NCBI GenBank assembly: GCA_934678955.1
Contig: CAKUSI010000035.1
Location: 1 to 19,776 of the forward strand
Origin: an uncultured Austwickia sp.
GTDB taxonomy: Bacteria; Actinomycetota; Actinomycetes; Actinomycetales; Dermatophilaceae
DNA length: 19,776 bases
Direction of reading: 5' to 3'
Shown piece after piece: positions 7,371 through 15,407 of the stretch (positions within the stretch are counted from its first letter, which is position 1; each line of letters opens with the position of its first letter). A program made the position numbers and the translations under genes. Under the pieces are notes generated by a model. The model was given only the letters and a program-made list of their open reading frames with translations. It was not told the DNA's origin and ran no database searches.

Positions 7371-7389
7371 CCCGCTGCCCACCAGCGGG
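7371..7389 (+). terminator. Short 7-bp hairpin after the Cys-rich gene
   Basis: CCCGCTG pairs with CAGCGGG across CCCAC directly after the stop codon. It is short and has no T-tract. It may be a weak terminator or an mRNA end-protecting structure. Confidence 0.35.
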
Positions 7390-7451
7390 CACCACTCACC
7401 CACCCAGATCCACCAGATCTCCCCGACCCCACAGAAAGGAGGTGAACCACC

Positions 7452-7523
7452 ATGCTCGCTGCCCCTCTCAAGGGTGCCGACATCGAGGCCGAGGACTGGC
7501 CCGAAGGCACCTTCCACAGCTGA
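7452..7523 (+). CDS. 23-residue micro-ORF with near-perfect ribosome binding site
   Basis: ATG 7452 is preceded by AAAGGAGGTG (7436-7445), the strongest Shine-Dalgarno in the window. It encodes MLAAPLKGADIEAEDWPEGT and three more residues, then TGA. The acidic peptide matches nothing recognised. A strong hairpin follows at 7533. It may be a short functional peptide, a leader peptide for the polymerase operon, or a truncated gene start. The strong translation signal is the main support. Confidence 0.45.
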   Translation: MLAAPLKGADIEAEDWPEGTFHS

Positions 7524-7532
7524 CACCGACCC

Positions 7533-7562
7533 CGTCGGCCGGAGCCCACGCTCCGGCCGACG
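7533..7562 (+). terminator. Perfect 13-bp hairpin before the polymerase operon
   Basis: CGTCGGCCGGAGC pairs exactly with GCTCCGGCCGACG across a 4-nt loop (CCAC), followed by GCCATTAACC. It probably separates transcription of the upstream membrane/zinc unit from the polymerase operon, or attenuates it. Confidence 0.7.
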
Positions 7563-7600
7563 GCCATTAACCGGCCACTTCGCACCTTTCAGGCGACGCG

Positions 7601-7612
7601 CACCCTAGGGTG
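7601..7612. promoter_or_regulatory. Perfect 12-bp palindrome with possible -10 box upstream of RNA polymerase gene
   Basis: CACCCTAGGGTG is fully self-complementary and lies 29 nt before the GTG start of the fused polymerase. TAGGGT (7606-7611) within it fits the actinobacterial housekeeping -10 pattern TANNNT. No clear -35 box is visible. A dimeric repressor overlapping a sigma70-type promoter is the simplest reading. The 15-bp cluster element is absent from this leader. Confidence 0.5.
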
Positions 7613-7641
7613 TCTTCTGGCGACGAGACCAGGAGGCACGG

Positions 7642-10600
7642 GTGGCGCAGCGACACCGGGAGTCGTGTGCACGGCTGCTGAACCGGGATGATCCGCGCAG
7701 TGTGCCTGCCGTAACCGAGTCGGCCCTCGCACTGGTGGGACTGACGGCGACCGACTGGGCGATCGAGCAGCGTTGGGGCCTCCAGGGCATCACCGTGGCC
7801 TGGCAGGCGGACGTCTCGTGCAGGGTCCTGCACGGTGACGCCGATCTGGGCGAGTTCCGGCTCCTGCTGCCGTGGCTGCTCGACGACAAGGCGTGGGCGG
7901 CAGCCCCCGCATCCCTCACCTTGGGCCGCCATGACGGGCTCTATCTCGGACGGCCGCTGGTGCCCGTCGCGCAGTGGCGCGACAGCTTGGGCGTCCACGT
8001 CAACTGGCGGCCCGGCAACACCGGGATCGACCCGGAGTGGAGCGTCGACGACACCCCGCGAGCGACTCTTGTCGTGGTCCCCGACCACGGCGGCGGCCTG
8101 TTCTGCTCCGGCCGGGCGAAGCGGCTGCGCCCGGTGTGGCCGCGCACGTTCACCGAGTTGCTGGCCGCGCCGACCGACAGCCCTTGGGTCTGGACGGCTG
8201 CGGGCGCCTTCTCACGCGGGCGGGCCGAGGAGACCCTTGCCGCGTTCGCCCCCGCCCTGGGGGACCCGTTGAGGGCGGATGCCGCCGCCCTGGCTGCCCA
8301 CGCGCGCGCGTTGATCGAGGCCGACCTGGCCGAGCGGCAGCAGGGCGATCGGGACGCGTTCGGCGACGCCCAGAAGTACGCGCCCGGCCGGTCCGTCCTG
8401 CGCTGGTGGGGCGACCACGTCACCGAGGCGGTGGCCATCGGCCTCGGTTCGGCAGTTCGTCGCCTCGACGCCGACCGCTTGCCGGACGCCGACGTGGGCG
8501 GCTGGCTGGGCAGGCGTGTGCAGCGCTTCATCGACACCCGCTTGCACCCGGACGCCGGCCTGCTGCTCCCCGCGACCGCCCAGAACACCCTGGCGGCGGT
8601 CGAACAGCAGCGTCACGTCACGACGTTCGGTCCCTATGGCCTCAAGCCACCCGTGCGTGGCAGCCTCGACCTGCGTGACCTGCACCCCGGCTGGCGCGGG
8701 ACGCTGTGCCCCGTCCACACCCCCGAATCCGAGAACATCGCCCTGCAGCGCCACCTGGCACTCGGCCGGTCGGCCCCCCACGAGAGCCTGGCCGACGTCA
8801 GCTGGAGCGCCGCCCTGATCCCGTACCTCAACCATGACGAGCAGGCCCGGGCGATCCTCGCAGCCAAGAACCTCAAGCAGTCGGTCCCCTTGGTGGAACC
8901 CGAGATCCCCCTGGTGCGCACGGGCGCCGAACAGGCAATCGCCGAGGCAGCCGGCGTGCTGCTCGCCCCGTTCGCGGCCACAGTGCAGTCGGTCGGGCCG
9001 TCCAGCATCACCTTGGCCCCACGAACAGGCCCCGCGGTGGTGGTGCCCTTCGGCCCCGCGGACGCCGAGGTCGCCGACCTGGGTGGATCCTGGGTCGTCC
9101 GCCCCCAGGTCGGGGACCGCGTGCACGCAGGTAGCGTGCTCGCCCACGCACCCGACGTCCGGTTCGAGAAGGATGCGTCCGGTCAGGAGACGCCCCACCT
9201 GGCGCTCGGCACGAACCTGATGGTCGCGGTGACGCCTTGGCACGGCCTCAACTTCGAGGACGCGATCGTGCTCAGCGAGTCGGGTGCCGCGAAGCTCGCC
9301 CACCCCCGGCGGACGACCCTCCGCGACGACCTCGAACCCGGGGAGTGGGTGGACGTCCTCACCGGGGCCGGAGACAGCGTGGCTGCGGGGCAGGTCATCG
9401 CAACAGTCCGCGACTTCGAGGGACGCCGCCTGCGTGGCATCCACGCCGAGGTCGACGGCACGATCGTGCGGCTGGGAACCGACGCCATGACCGGCCGGTT
9501 CTCGCTGACGATCGCGGGCGTGGCCGCCATCGAGCCGGGCGACAAGCTCACCAACCGGCACGGCGGCAAGGGCGTCGTCTCACGGATCGTCCCGGACGCC
9601 GACATGCCCCGGCTGCCCGACGGCACGCTCGTCGACGTCATCGTGAGCCCCTGCGGCATCGTGCGCCGACTGAACATCGGGCAGGCGCACGAGATGGCGG
9701 CCGGGCTCGCGGCCCTGCTCTCGGGCGGGTGCAGCGTCCTCGCGGGCCGCCGCCTGGCGGACCGGGACGGTATCGCCGCCCGCCTCGACGCCCTGGGCGC
9801 CCCGGGTGGACGACTGCCGTTGAGCTTGGCCGGCTCCCCGTTGTTCGACGGGAACCCGGTGCTGGTCGGGCCGCAGTACTACCTCAAACTCAACCACTTC
9901 GCCGAAGCCAAGCTCTCAGCACGCGGCCGAGGCAGGGTGAACCCCATCACGGGGCAGCCCACACGGGGGGCGACCGTCCGCGAGGGACGGCGCATCGGGT
10001 CGGCCCAGCGCCTGGGCGAGATGGAGTTGTGGGCGTTGCAGGCCAAGTCCGCAGACACCTTGCTCGATGATGCCTTGTGGGAGCGCGGCGCCGAGCGACG
10101 TTCGCCCGTGCGGCCGGCGTTCCGCAGCGCGTGCGCGCATCTGGCCGCCGCGGGCTACCTCGTGTCGGTGGCACCTGACGACGACCTCGACGACAACCGG
10201 CCTGGGCGCCCACCCACCGATGCCGAGTGTGTCGACGCCCAGGCCTTTCGGGTGACCGCCTCCGACTGGGAGTTCCTGCGCCCGCTCACAGCCGAGGACA
10301 TCGCTGTCGCCCGCCGGGCTGAACCCGGCACCCTGCCAGCCTCCCTCGATCCGCGGCGGCACCCGTTCCATGCGGCGTCGTTCGCCGCCCCGGACGAGGC
10401 GTTCTCCCTGACCCGCTGCTTCCGCCTCCCGGTTGCCTACCTGCCCGGGCTCCGGGTCCCGACCACGAGCGAGGTGACGGTCCCCGCTCCGGGGCCCACC
10501 CCGGATGGCCCACCGCAGGAGGTGCTCGTGGGCCGCAAGGCCATGCGGCGACTGCTGCACCTGGCGGGTTTGGTCCGCGGCGTCCTGGCGCACGCATCTT

Positions 10601-12642
10601 ATCCGGCCGCCGATCCCGACGGCGCCACGATCGTCCGGGTGTGGACGGCCGTGGCCGCGGCTTGGTTGCAGGAGGCGGACTCATCCCCGCCCAGGGACGG
10701 GTTCTGGACGTGGAAGCGGGTGGCCGATCTGGCACCGGGCGAGGACGCCGCCACCACCGGCTGGGAGCCTGCCGCAGCCTCGCTCGCGTACCTCCTCGAC
10801 CTTTGGTCGACCAGGCTGCCCATCCTCCCGGCCGGCTACCGGACGATCGGGCGGGACCGGCTGGACGTCCTGTACCAGCGCCTCGCGAGCGCACTCGGGC
10901 TTGCAGGAAAGTCGCCACTGGACATCGCCCATGTCCTCGGCCTCGTGCACAGCATCATCGGTGGGGCGGACGCCGACGACCCGGTGCTCGCCTGTCCCCC
11001 GCCCCGCGGAGTGCTGCACGAGGCCACCTCGTTGACCGCCCGACTGGGCGGCAAGCAAGGGCTGCTGCGCCACGACCTGTTGGGCACGAGCACGTTCGGG
11101 TCGGGCCGGGGAGTGATCGTGCCGGATCCGGGGCTGCCCATCGACGCGGTGGGACTGCCCGAGCGCCTCGCCGACGTCTTGCTGGGGAGCCCCGACGCTG
11201 CCGATCCCACCGCGTCGGTCGTCTACGTCATCCGCCAACCCACCCTGCGCCCCGCCAACGTCATCGCGCTGCGAGGACGCCGGGTCCCCGGACACGCCGT
11301 GCGGCTCCACCCCGACCTCTGCGAGCCGCTGGCCGGCGACTTCGACGGCGACACCGTGGCCGTCCACCGGCCCCGGGACCCGGCGGCGCGGGCCGAGGCG
11401 TGGCGTCTGTTCTCACCGGCGGCGTCGCTGATCAACCCGGCCAACGGCCAGCCAATGGTGAAGCAGGACCTGGACCTCGCACTCGGGCGCGAACTGCTGC
11501 GCGTCCGAGGCGAGGACGCCGCCTCGCCCGCCGACGTGGTCGCCGCGGCGCCGAGCCGTGAGGAGGCCCTCGGCCCGCTGGCCGAGCGCCAGGGCGAACT
11601 CTGGGCTGCGGCCACCGGCTGGAGCATGAGCTTCATCGACCTGCCGACGCGTCCCGAGTCGGCCCAGGACGCTGGCGACGCCGACCCGCTCAGCGCCGCC
11701 CTGGACAACGCCGCCCCCGGCACCGCGCTCGGCGACCTGGCCACCCTCCACCGCGCCGGTGCGGCGGGCAAGCTGCCCGCGCTGCGCCAGCTGCTGGTCG
11801 GCCGGGGCCGGCAGGTCGCCTTTAACCCACACCTCCCGCCGCCCGACATCGACGGCAACTACCTGGACGGCCTCACCGACACCGACTTCTTCCTGGGGGC
11901 GCGCGCCAGCACGGCGCGGCTGGCCGAGAAGAAGCTACTCACCCCCGCGGCCGGCGGGCTGACCAAACTCCTCGCGGAGATCGCCTACGAGGTGGAGGTC
12001 CCTCTTGGGGAGTGTGGACAGCCCGGCGTGCGGACGCCGCTGACCTGCGGGTTCGAACGTCCCTGTGCCACGTGCGTGGGCACCCTGCCCGACGGCACGA
12101 ATGCCCGGGCGGGCGACCGGATCGGACTGGCGGCGGCCATGCTGGTCGGCGAACGCTCGACCCAACTCGCGATGAAGACCTTCCACGGCGGCGGAACGTC
12201 CACCATCGACCTGCCACAACTGCGGGCACTGCTCGGGTACGGAAGCAGCACCGTTCTGGCCGAGATCGCCGGTGTGCCGGGTGTACTCTCCCTCTCCGGC
12301 TACCTCGACCTCGCCGCCCAACGGCTGGCCCCCTCGTCTGGGCTCCTGCCGACAGTCGCCGAGTTGGCTCCTGCCCTCGAGCAGGTGGTGGAGCGAGCGG
12401 TCGCCGCTTTCGGCGGAGCGGTCGACGGCGTGTACGTGCGGGTCCTGCTCAAGCAGCTCGCCGAGGTGTGGCGCGACGGCCCCGGCCCCGGGCTCACTGG
12501 GCGGGCCAAGCGGCGCGGCCGCGACCCACTCGTCGAGGCCACCATCCACGGAAGCCCGCCATCCCTCGCAACGCCGCCGGGAATCCTCCGGCAGCACCAC
12601 CGCATCGACCTCATCCTGGGCAGGAAGAAGGGGGGGTCGTGA
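7642..12642 (+). CDS. Single-chain fused beta/beta-prime RNA polymerase
   Basis: This 1666-residue protein is a DNA-dependent RNA polymerase with both double-psi beta-barrel halves in one chain. The beta half shows LCPVHTPESENIAL (about 356), KQSVPLVEPEIPLVRTG (about 412), PWHGLNFEDAI with E539-D540, GDKLTNRHGGKG with K635 and K643 (E. coli beta K1065, K1073), YYLKLNHF (746) and GEMELWALQ (792). The beta-prime half shows a KQG...LLG...SGR segment (1138-1156), the catalytic Mg site DFDGD (1233-1237), a bridge helix (about 1406-1438), a four-Cys zinc site (C1458, C1469, C1475, C1478) and a trigger loop TQLAMKTFHGGG (M1511, H1515; K1512 replaces Arg). It is far shorter than E. coli beta plus beta-prime (about 2,750 residues). 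GTG 7642 follows AGGAGG. The amino-terminal zinc ribbon of beta-prime and the sigma-binding clamp helices and flap tip are missing or unrecognisable. It heads a three-gene operon and has no alpha or omega gene nearby. Confidence 0.95.
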   Translation: MAQRHRESCARLLNRDDPRSVPAVTESALALVGLTATDWAIEQRWGLQGITVAWQADVSCRVLHGDADLGEFRLLLPWLLDDKAWAAAPASLTLGRHDGLYLGRPLVPVAQWRDSLGVHVNWRPGNTGIDPEWSVDDTPRATLVVVPDHGGGLFCSGRAKRLRPVWPRTFTELLAAPTDSPWVWTAAGAFSRGRAEETLAAFAPALGDPLRADAAALAAHARALIEADLAERQQGDRDAFGDAQKYAPGRSVLRWWGDHVTEAVAIGLGSAVRRLDADRLPDADVGGWLGRRVQRFIDTRLHPDAGLLLPATAQNTLAAVEQQRHVTTFGPYGLKPPVRGSLDLRDLHPGWRGTLCPVHTPESENIALQRHLALGRSAPHESLADVSWSAALIPYLNHDEQARAILAAKNLKQSVPLVEPEIPLVRTGAEQAIAEAAGVLLAPFAATVQSVGPSSITLAPRTGPAVVVPFGPADAEVADLGGSWVVRPQVGDRVHAGSVLAHAPDVRFEKDASGQETPHLALGTNLMVAVTPWHGLNFEDAIVLSESGAAKLAHPRRTTLRDDLEPGEWVDVLTGAGDSVAAGQVIATVRDFEGRRLRGIHAEVDGTIVRLGTDAMTGRFSLTIAGVAAIEPGDKLTNRHGGKGVVSRIVPDADMPRLPDGTLVDVIVSPCGIVRRLNIGQAHEMAAGLAALLSGGCSVLAGRRLADRDGIAARLDALGAPGGRLPLSLAGSPLFDGNPVLVGPQYYLKLNHFAEAKLSARGRGRVNPITGQPTRGATVREGRRIGSAQRLGEMELWALQAKSADTLLDDALWERGAERRSPVRPAFRSACAHLAAAGYLVSVAPDDDLDDNRPGRPPTDAECVDAQAFRVTASDWEFLRPLTAEDIAVARRAEPGTLPASLDPRRHPFHAASFAAPDEAFSLTRCFRLPVAYLPGLRVPTTSEVTVPAPGPTPDGPPQEVLVGRKAMRRLLHLAGLVRGVLAHASYPAADPDGATIVRVWTAVAAAWLQEADSSPPRDGFWTWKRVADLAPGEDAATTGWEPAAASLAYLLDLWSTRLPILPAGYRTIGRDRLDVLYQRLASALGLAGKSPLDIAHVLGLVHSIIGGADADDPVLACPPPRGVLHEATSLTARLGGKQGLLRHDLLGTSTFGSGRGVIVPDPGLPIDAVGLPERLADVLLGSPDAADPTASVVYVIRQPTLRPANVIALRGRRVPGHAVRLHPDLCEPLAGDFDGDTVAVHRPRDPAARAEAWRLFSPAASLINPANGQPMVKQDLDLALGRELLRVRGEDAASPADVVAAAPSREEALGPLAERQGELWAAATGWSMSFIDLPTRPESAQDAGDADPLSAALDNAAPGTALGDLATLHRAGAAGKLPALRQLLVGRGRQVAFNPHLPPPDIDGNYLDGLTDTDFFLGARASTARLAEKKLLTPAAGGLTKLLAEIAYEVEVPLGECGQPGVRTPLTCGFERPCATCVGTLPDGTNARAGDRIGLAAAMLVGERSTQLAMKTFHGGGTSTIDLPQLRALLGYGSSTVLAEIAGVPGVLSLSGYLDLAAQRLAPSSGLLPTVAELAPALEQVVERAVAAFGGAVDGVYVRVLLKQLAEVWRDGPGPGLTGRAKRRGRDPLVEATIHGSPPSLATPPGILRQHHRIDLILGRKKGGS

Positions 12643-13664
12643 ACGGCACGGGACCAGGACTCGAACGGGCCGCCACCGCTTCGACAGCGACGCGCACGGC
12701 CGCCGACACGAGGACCAAGGTCGCGCCGACGGCGACCCAGACGGCGATGCGCTCCCTCCTGCACGAGACCCACGACGGCCCAGGCCTCGTCGACGTGCCC
12801 ACCGACCCGCACGTCGATGACGGGCCGCCGGACGGCGACCTCCCCGAACTGCTGTGGGCCGATGACCTCGACACGGACGACCCCGAGCGGAAGCAACCCC
12901 CTCCTCGCGCCAGCGTGACGGCCCTGCCGAAGATCCGCTGGTGGGTGGACGGCTCGGACCAGATCCATTGGGGGACCCGGACACCGAGGGTCGGCCGGGG
13001 TGCGGTCAACCGCAGGGCGATGGCGCGGCACGCCGCCGTGCTCGACGCCCTCGCCCGAACGATCGCCACCTCGCCCCAGCTCCAGGGCGCCGTCCGTGCG
13101 CCCGGCATGTGGGAGGCGCTCCTGGCGTTCCGCGAGACGCCTGCGATCAGCCTGCTCGACCAGTCGACGGGCCGGGAACCGACCACGGACGGCACGAACC
13201 TGAGCCACCTGCGCTCGACCGTCCTCGCATTCCCGTGGGGCCTGACCAACCTCGGTACCCTCACCAGCCTCGCACCCCGCGGCAACTCGGTGCCCGCCAT
13301 CGAGCTTGCCCTCGAGGTGGCACGCCTGATGGCCGACCCCGAGCACCCCGAGCGGCTCACAGTCGACGCCGACAAGCGCGTGCTGGCCGAACTGACCGAT
13401 CTGGCCAAGTCGGCCGCTGAACGGTCCGGCCTGCAGGCAGACTCCGGGAGACGACTGCTGCCGCAGCTCCATCGCCAGCTGAGTGGCATCCTGGCGCGTC
13501 CGGCGGCGGTGTGGTCGCTGCGCTCGACCCTGGTGGACGACTGGCGGGCTGCCACGCTCGCGCTCTCCCCCGGCAGGGAGTACGTCACCGTGATGGCGGT
13601 GGCCGGCGCGTTCGACGACCTGCTGGTTCCCCGTTGGCACGCCATCCGAGAGGAACGAACCTGA
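12639..13664 (+). CDS. Unrecognised protein coupled to the fused RNA polymerase
   Basis: This encodes a 341-residue soluble protein. GTG 12639 overlaps the polymerase stop (GTGA), and GAAGGGGGG upstream is a usable ribosome binding site, so the two are probably made in step. The first 90 residues are polar and acidic, likely disordered (DLPELLWADDLDTDDPE). The remainder is mostly helical: KIRWWVDGSDQIHW, GAVNRRAMARHAAVLDALAR, a Pro/Leu-rich middle (STVLAFPWGLTNLGTLTSL), then helices (LTDLAKSAAERSGLQ, RRLLPQLHRQLSGIL). No known domain is recognised. Because it is stitched between the polymerase and its AAA+ partner, a role as an initiation or specificity factor, or an assembly subunit, is plausible but is inference from position only. 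Confidence 0.85.
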   Translation: MNGTGPGLERAATASTATRTAADTRTKVAPTATQTAMRSLLHETHDGPGLVDVPTDPHVDDGPPDGDLPELLWADDLDTDDPERKQPPPRASVTALPKIRWWVDGSDQIHWGTRTPRVGRGAVNRRAMARHAAVLDALARTIATSPQLQGAVRAPGMWEALLAFRETPAISLLDQSTGREPTTDGTNLSHLRSTVLAFPWGLTNLGTLTSLAPRGNSVPAIELALEVARLMADPEHPERLTVDADKRVLAELTDLAKSAAERSGLQADSGRRLLPQLHRQLSGILARPAAVWSLRSTLVDDWRAATLALSPGREYVTVMAVAGAFDDLLVPRWHAIREERT

Positions 13665-13665
13665 C

Positions 13666-15357
13666 ATGCCGACCGCGCTCGTCGTGGGCAAGGTCCCCGA
13701 GGTCATCACCCAGACGCTCCTCGGCCTCTCCTACTCGGTGAAGGAGTGCCGGCCCAACGATCCGGTCGACGTCGGTGGCGACATCGCCGTCGTGCACGAG
13801 GGCGAACTGTCGGGCGACATCGAGAGGTGGCTGGCCGGACTGTACGGCGCAGGCGTGCCCATCGTGTACCACGCCGATGCCTTCGAGACCACGCGGATCG
13901 TCCGTCGCCTGATCCGCTTCGAGGCCACCCACTTCCTGGAGGGCGCCGCACCGTCCCCCGAACAGGTCGAAGCCGCCCTGCTGCACTTGCAGGACAGGCA
14001 GGTCGACCTGAGGGACGGCGACTTCGTGCTCGGCACCTACTGCCCCCCCGCGAGCGACGGATCCCTGCAGGGCACCAGCGCCGCCTACGAAGGACGCCGG
14101 TTGCTCTCCATGGTCTCGCCGTGCATGGGCGACCTGGTCCGGGATGTGCTGTTCGCGGTGCGCAGCATGGCCCTCGAACCCGATGGCTCGCCGCTACCAG
14201 AGCCCCCGTTCGACCCGCACGACCTCGTCCCCAGCCGGCTCGCGACGGCCAAGGAGGGCCAGGAGGCCACCCTCGACAACCGGAGCGGGAAGCCCAGGCT
14301 CTCCGACCTCTACGGCGCCCCCAAGGACGATCGGTCGCGGACCCTGCTGGGCGGAACGCCCCAGGCGATGGCTGGGGCACGCAACATGCCACCGCAGTCA
14401 CGCCTTGCCCTCATCCGCGGGGAGAGCGGCAGCGGCAAGACGCTGGCCGCCACGTTGATGTGGCAGGGCTTCGCCGACACCACCAGGTGGGCTCGCGACA
14501 GGGCGGAGAACATGCCGTTCGTGCGGGTCAACTGCGGCGGCATGACCGTCGACAACTTCGATCACCAGATGCTCGGCACGGGACCGAGCATCTTCACCGG
14601 CGTGCGATCGAAGGTGGGTCACTTCGGTCGGGCCGACTACGGCGTACTCTTCCTCGACGAGTTCGGCGACCTGTCCGCCGCCGCCCAATCGCGCTTCAAG
14701 CCCCTCCTGGACGACCTCGTGATCGACCCGCCCGGACTGTTCCCCTACCCGCTCCACACGCGCGTGCTGGCTGCCACGAACGTCGAACTGGAGAGCGCAG
14801 CGCGCGGATTCCAGCACGACCTGCTGCGCCGGTTCCGCATCCAGATCACGGTGCCCGGACTCAACGCCCGCACCCGGGTCGAGTTGCTGCAGCAGATCGA
14901 CTACGTCGCACAGCTACCAGCCCTGAACCCGCGGGAGTTCGGCGTGCTCCGCGTCCAGGCCATCTCGGCCGAGGTGGTCAGGAAGCTGCTCCAGCACGAC
15001 TGGTCGCATGGCAACTTCCGCGAGCTGCAGGAGGTCGTCCAGAGCGCCGTGGGCGCCGCCGCCAAGCGAGGCTCCCGGACGGTGGAGGGGCGCGACCTGA
15101 CCTTCAGCCCCAAGAGCAACCCCGGCGACGAACGAGTGGTGAACGTGCGCGACGCAACCCTTGGCGAGGGACGCCAGGTGATCGACGTGGCCGCCCGTCA
15201 CGACCTCGTCCAAGCGTCACGGCTGCTGAACCGTCCCATCTACCGCCTGCCAACGGGGGTCGAGATCGTGCTGACCGGAGAAGCCGTCCTGAGGCACCGG
15301 GCAGACAGCACCCCTGAGGGTGAGGCGCCGCCCAGCGGCCGAGGCAAGGCCGGTTAA
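13666..15357 (+). CDS. Sigma54-activator-type AAA+ ATPase (NtrC/PspF-like) with pseudo-receiver
   Basis: This encodes 563 residues. The first 110 or so resemble a CheY-like receiver without an obvious phosphorylatable Asp (IAVVHEG where the acceptor strand would be). After a linker comes a bacterial-enhancer-binding-protein AAA+ domain: Walker A GESGSGKT (252-259), VNCGGM, a loop-1 segment PSIFTGV (307-313) in place of GAFTGA, Walker B VLFLDE (327-332), sensor I region TRVLAATN, an arginine-finger region LLRRFRI (386-392) and sensor II WSHGNFREL (446-454). Family members hydrolyse ATP to remodel a stalled sigma54-polymerase. No classical Fis-type helix-turn-helix tail is clear; about 75 residues follow. 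ATG 13666 lies 1 nt after the upstream stop. It is probably the activator of the fused polymerase, by inference from operon linkage. Confidence 0.9.
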   Translation: MPTALVVGKVPEVITQTLLGLSYSVKECRPNDPVDVGGDIAVVHEGELSGDIERWLAGLYGAGVPIVYHADAFETTRIVRRLIRFEATHFLEGAAPSPEQVEAALLHLQDRQVDLRDGDFVLGTYCPPASDGSLQGTSAAYEGRRLLSMVSPCMGDLVRDVLFAVRSMALEPDGSPLPEPPFDPHDLVPSRLATAKEGQEATLDNRSGKPRLSDLYGAPKDDRSRTLLGGTPQAMAGARNMPPQSRLALIRGESGSGKTLAATLMWQGFADTTRWARDRAENMPFVRVNCGGMTVDNFDHQMLGTGPSIFTGVRSKVGHFGRADYGVLFLDEFGDLSAAAQSRFKPLLDDLVIDPPGLFPYPLHTRVLAATNVELESAARGFQHDLLRRFRIQITVPGLNARTRVELLQQIDYVAQLPALNPREFGVLRVQAISAEVVRKLLQHDWSHGNFRELQEVVQSAVGAAAKRGSRTVEGRDLTFSPKSNPGDERVVNVRDATLGEGRQVIDVAARHDLVQASRLLNRPIYRLPTGVEIVLTGEAVLRHRADSTPEGEAPPSGRGKAG

Positions 15358-15362
15358 GGCGA

Positions 15363-15390
15363 GCGGGGGCGCCACCAGGGGCACCCCCGC
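15363..15390. terminator. Hairpin between converging genes
   Basis: GCGGGGGCGCC pairs with GGCACCCCCGC with one mismatch across a 6-nt loop. It lies between the AAA+ gene stop (15357) and the stop of the minus-strand E2-like gene (15408). It probably terminates both directions. Confidence 0.65.
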
Positions 15391-15407
15391 CCTTGCACCA
15401 GTCACCT

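Noticed and set aside
8212..9561. 449-codon open frame on the minus strand inside the polymerase gene
   Set aside because: It lies wholly antisense to the strongly supported polymerase, its translation shows no domain, and long shadow frames are expected in GC-rich DNA.
12012..13664. 550-codon version of the 341-residue gene
   Set aside because: The first 209 codons overlap the conserved zinc site and trigger loop of the polymerase in another frame. GTG 12639 at the polymerase stop is the natural start.
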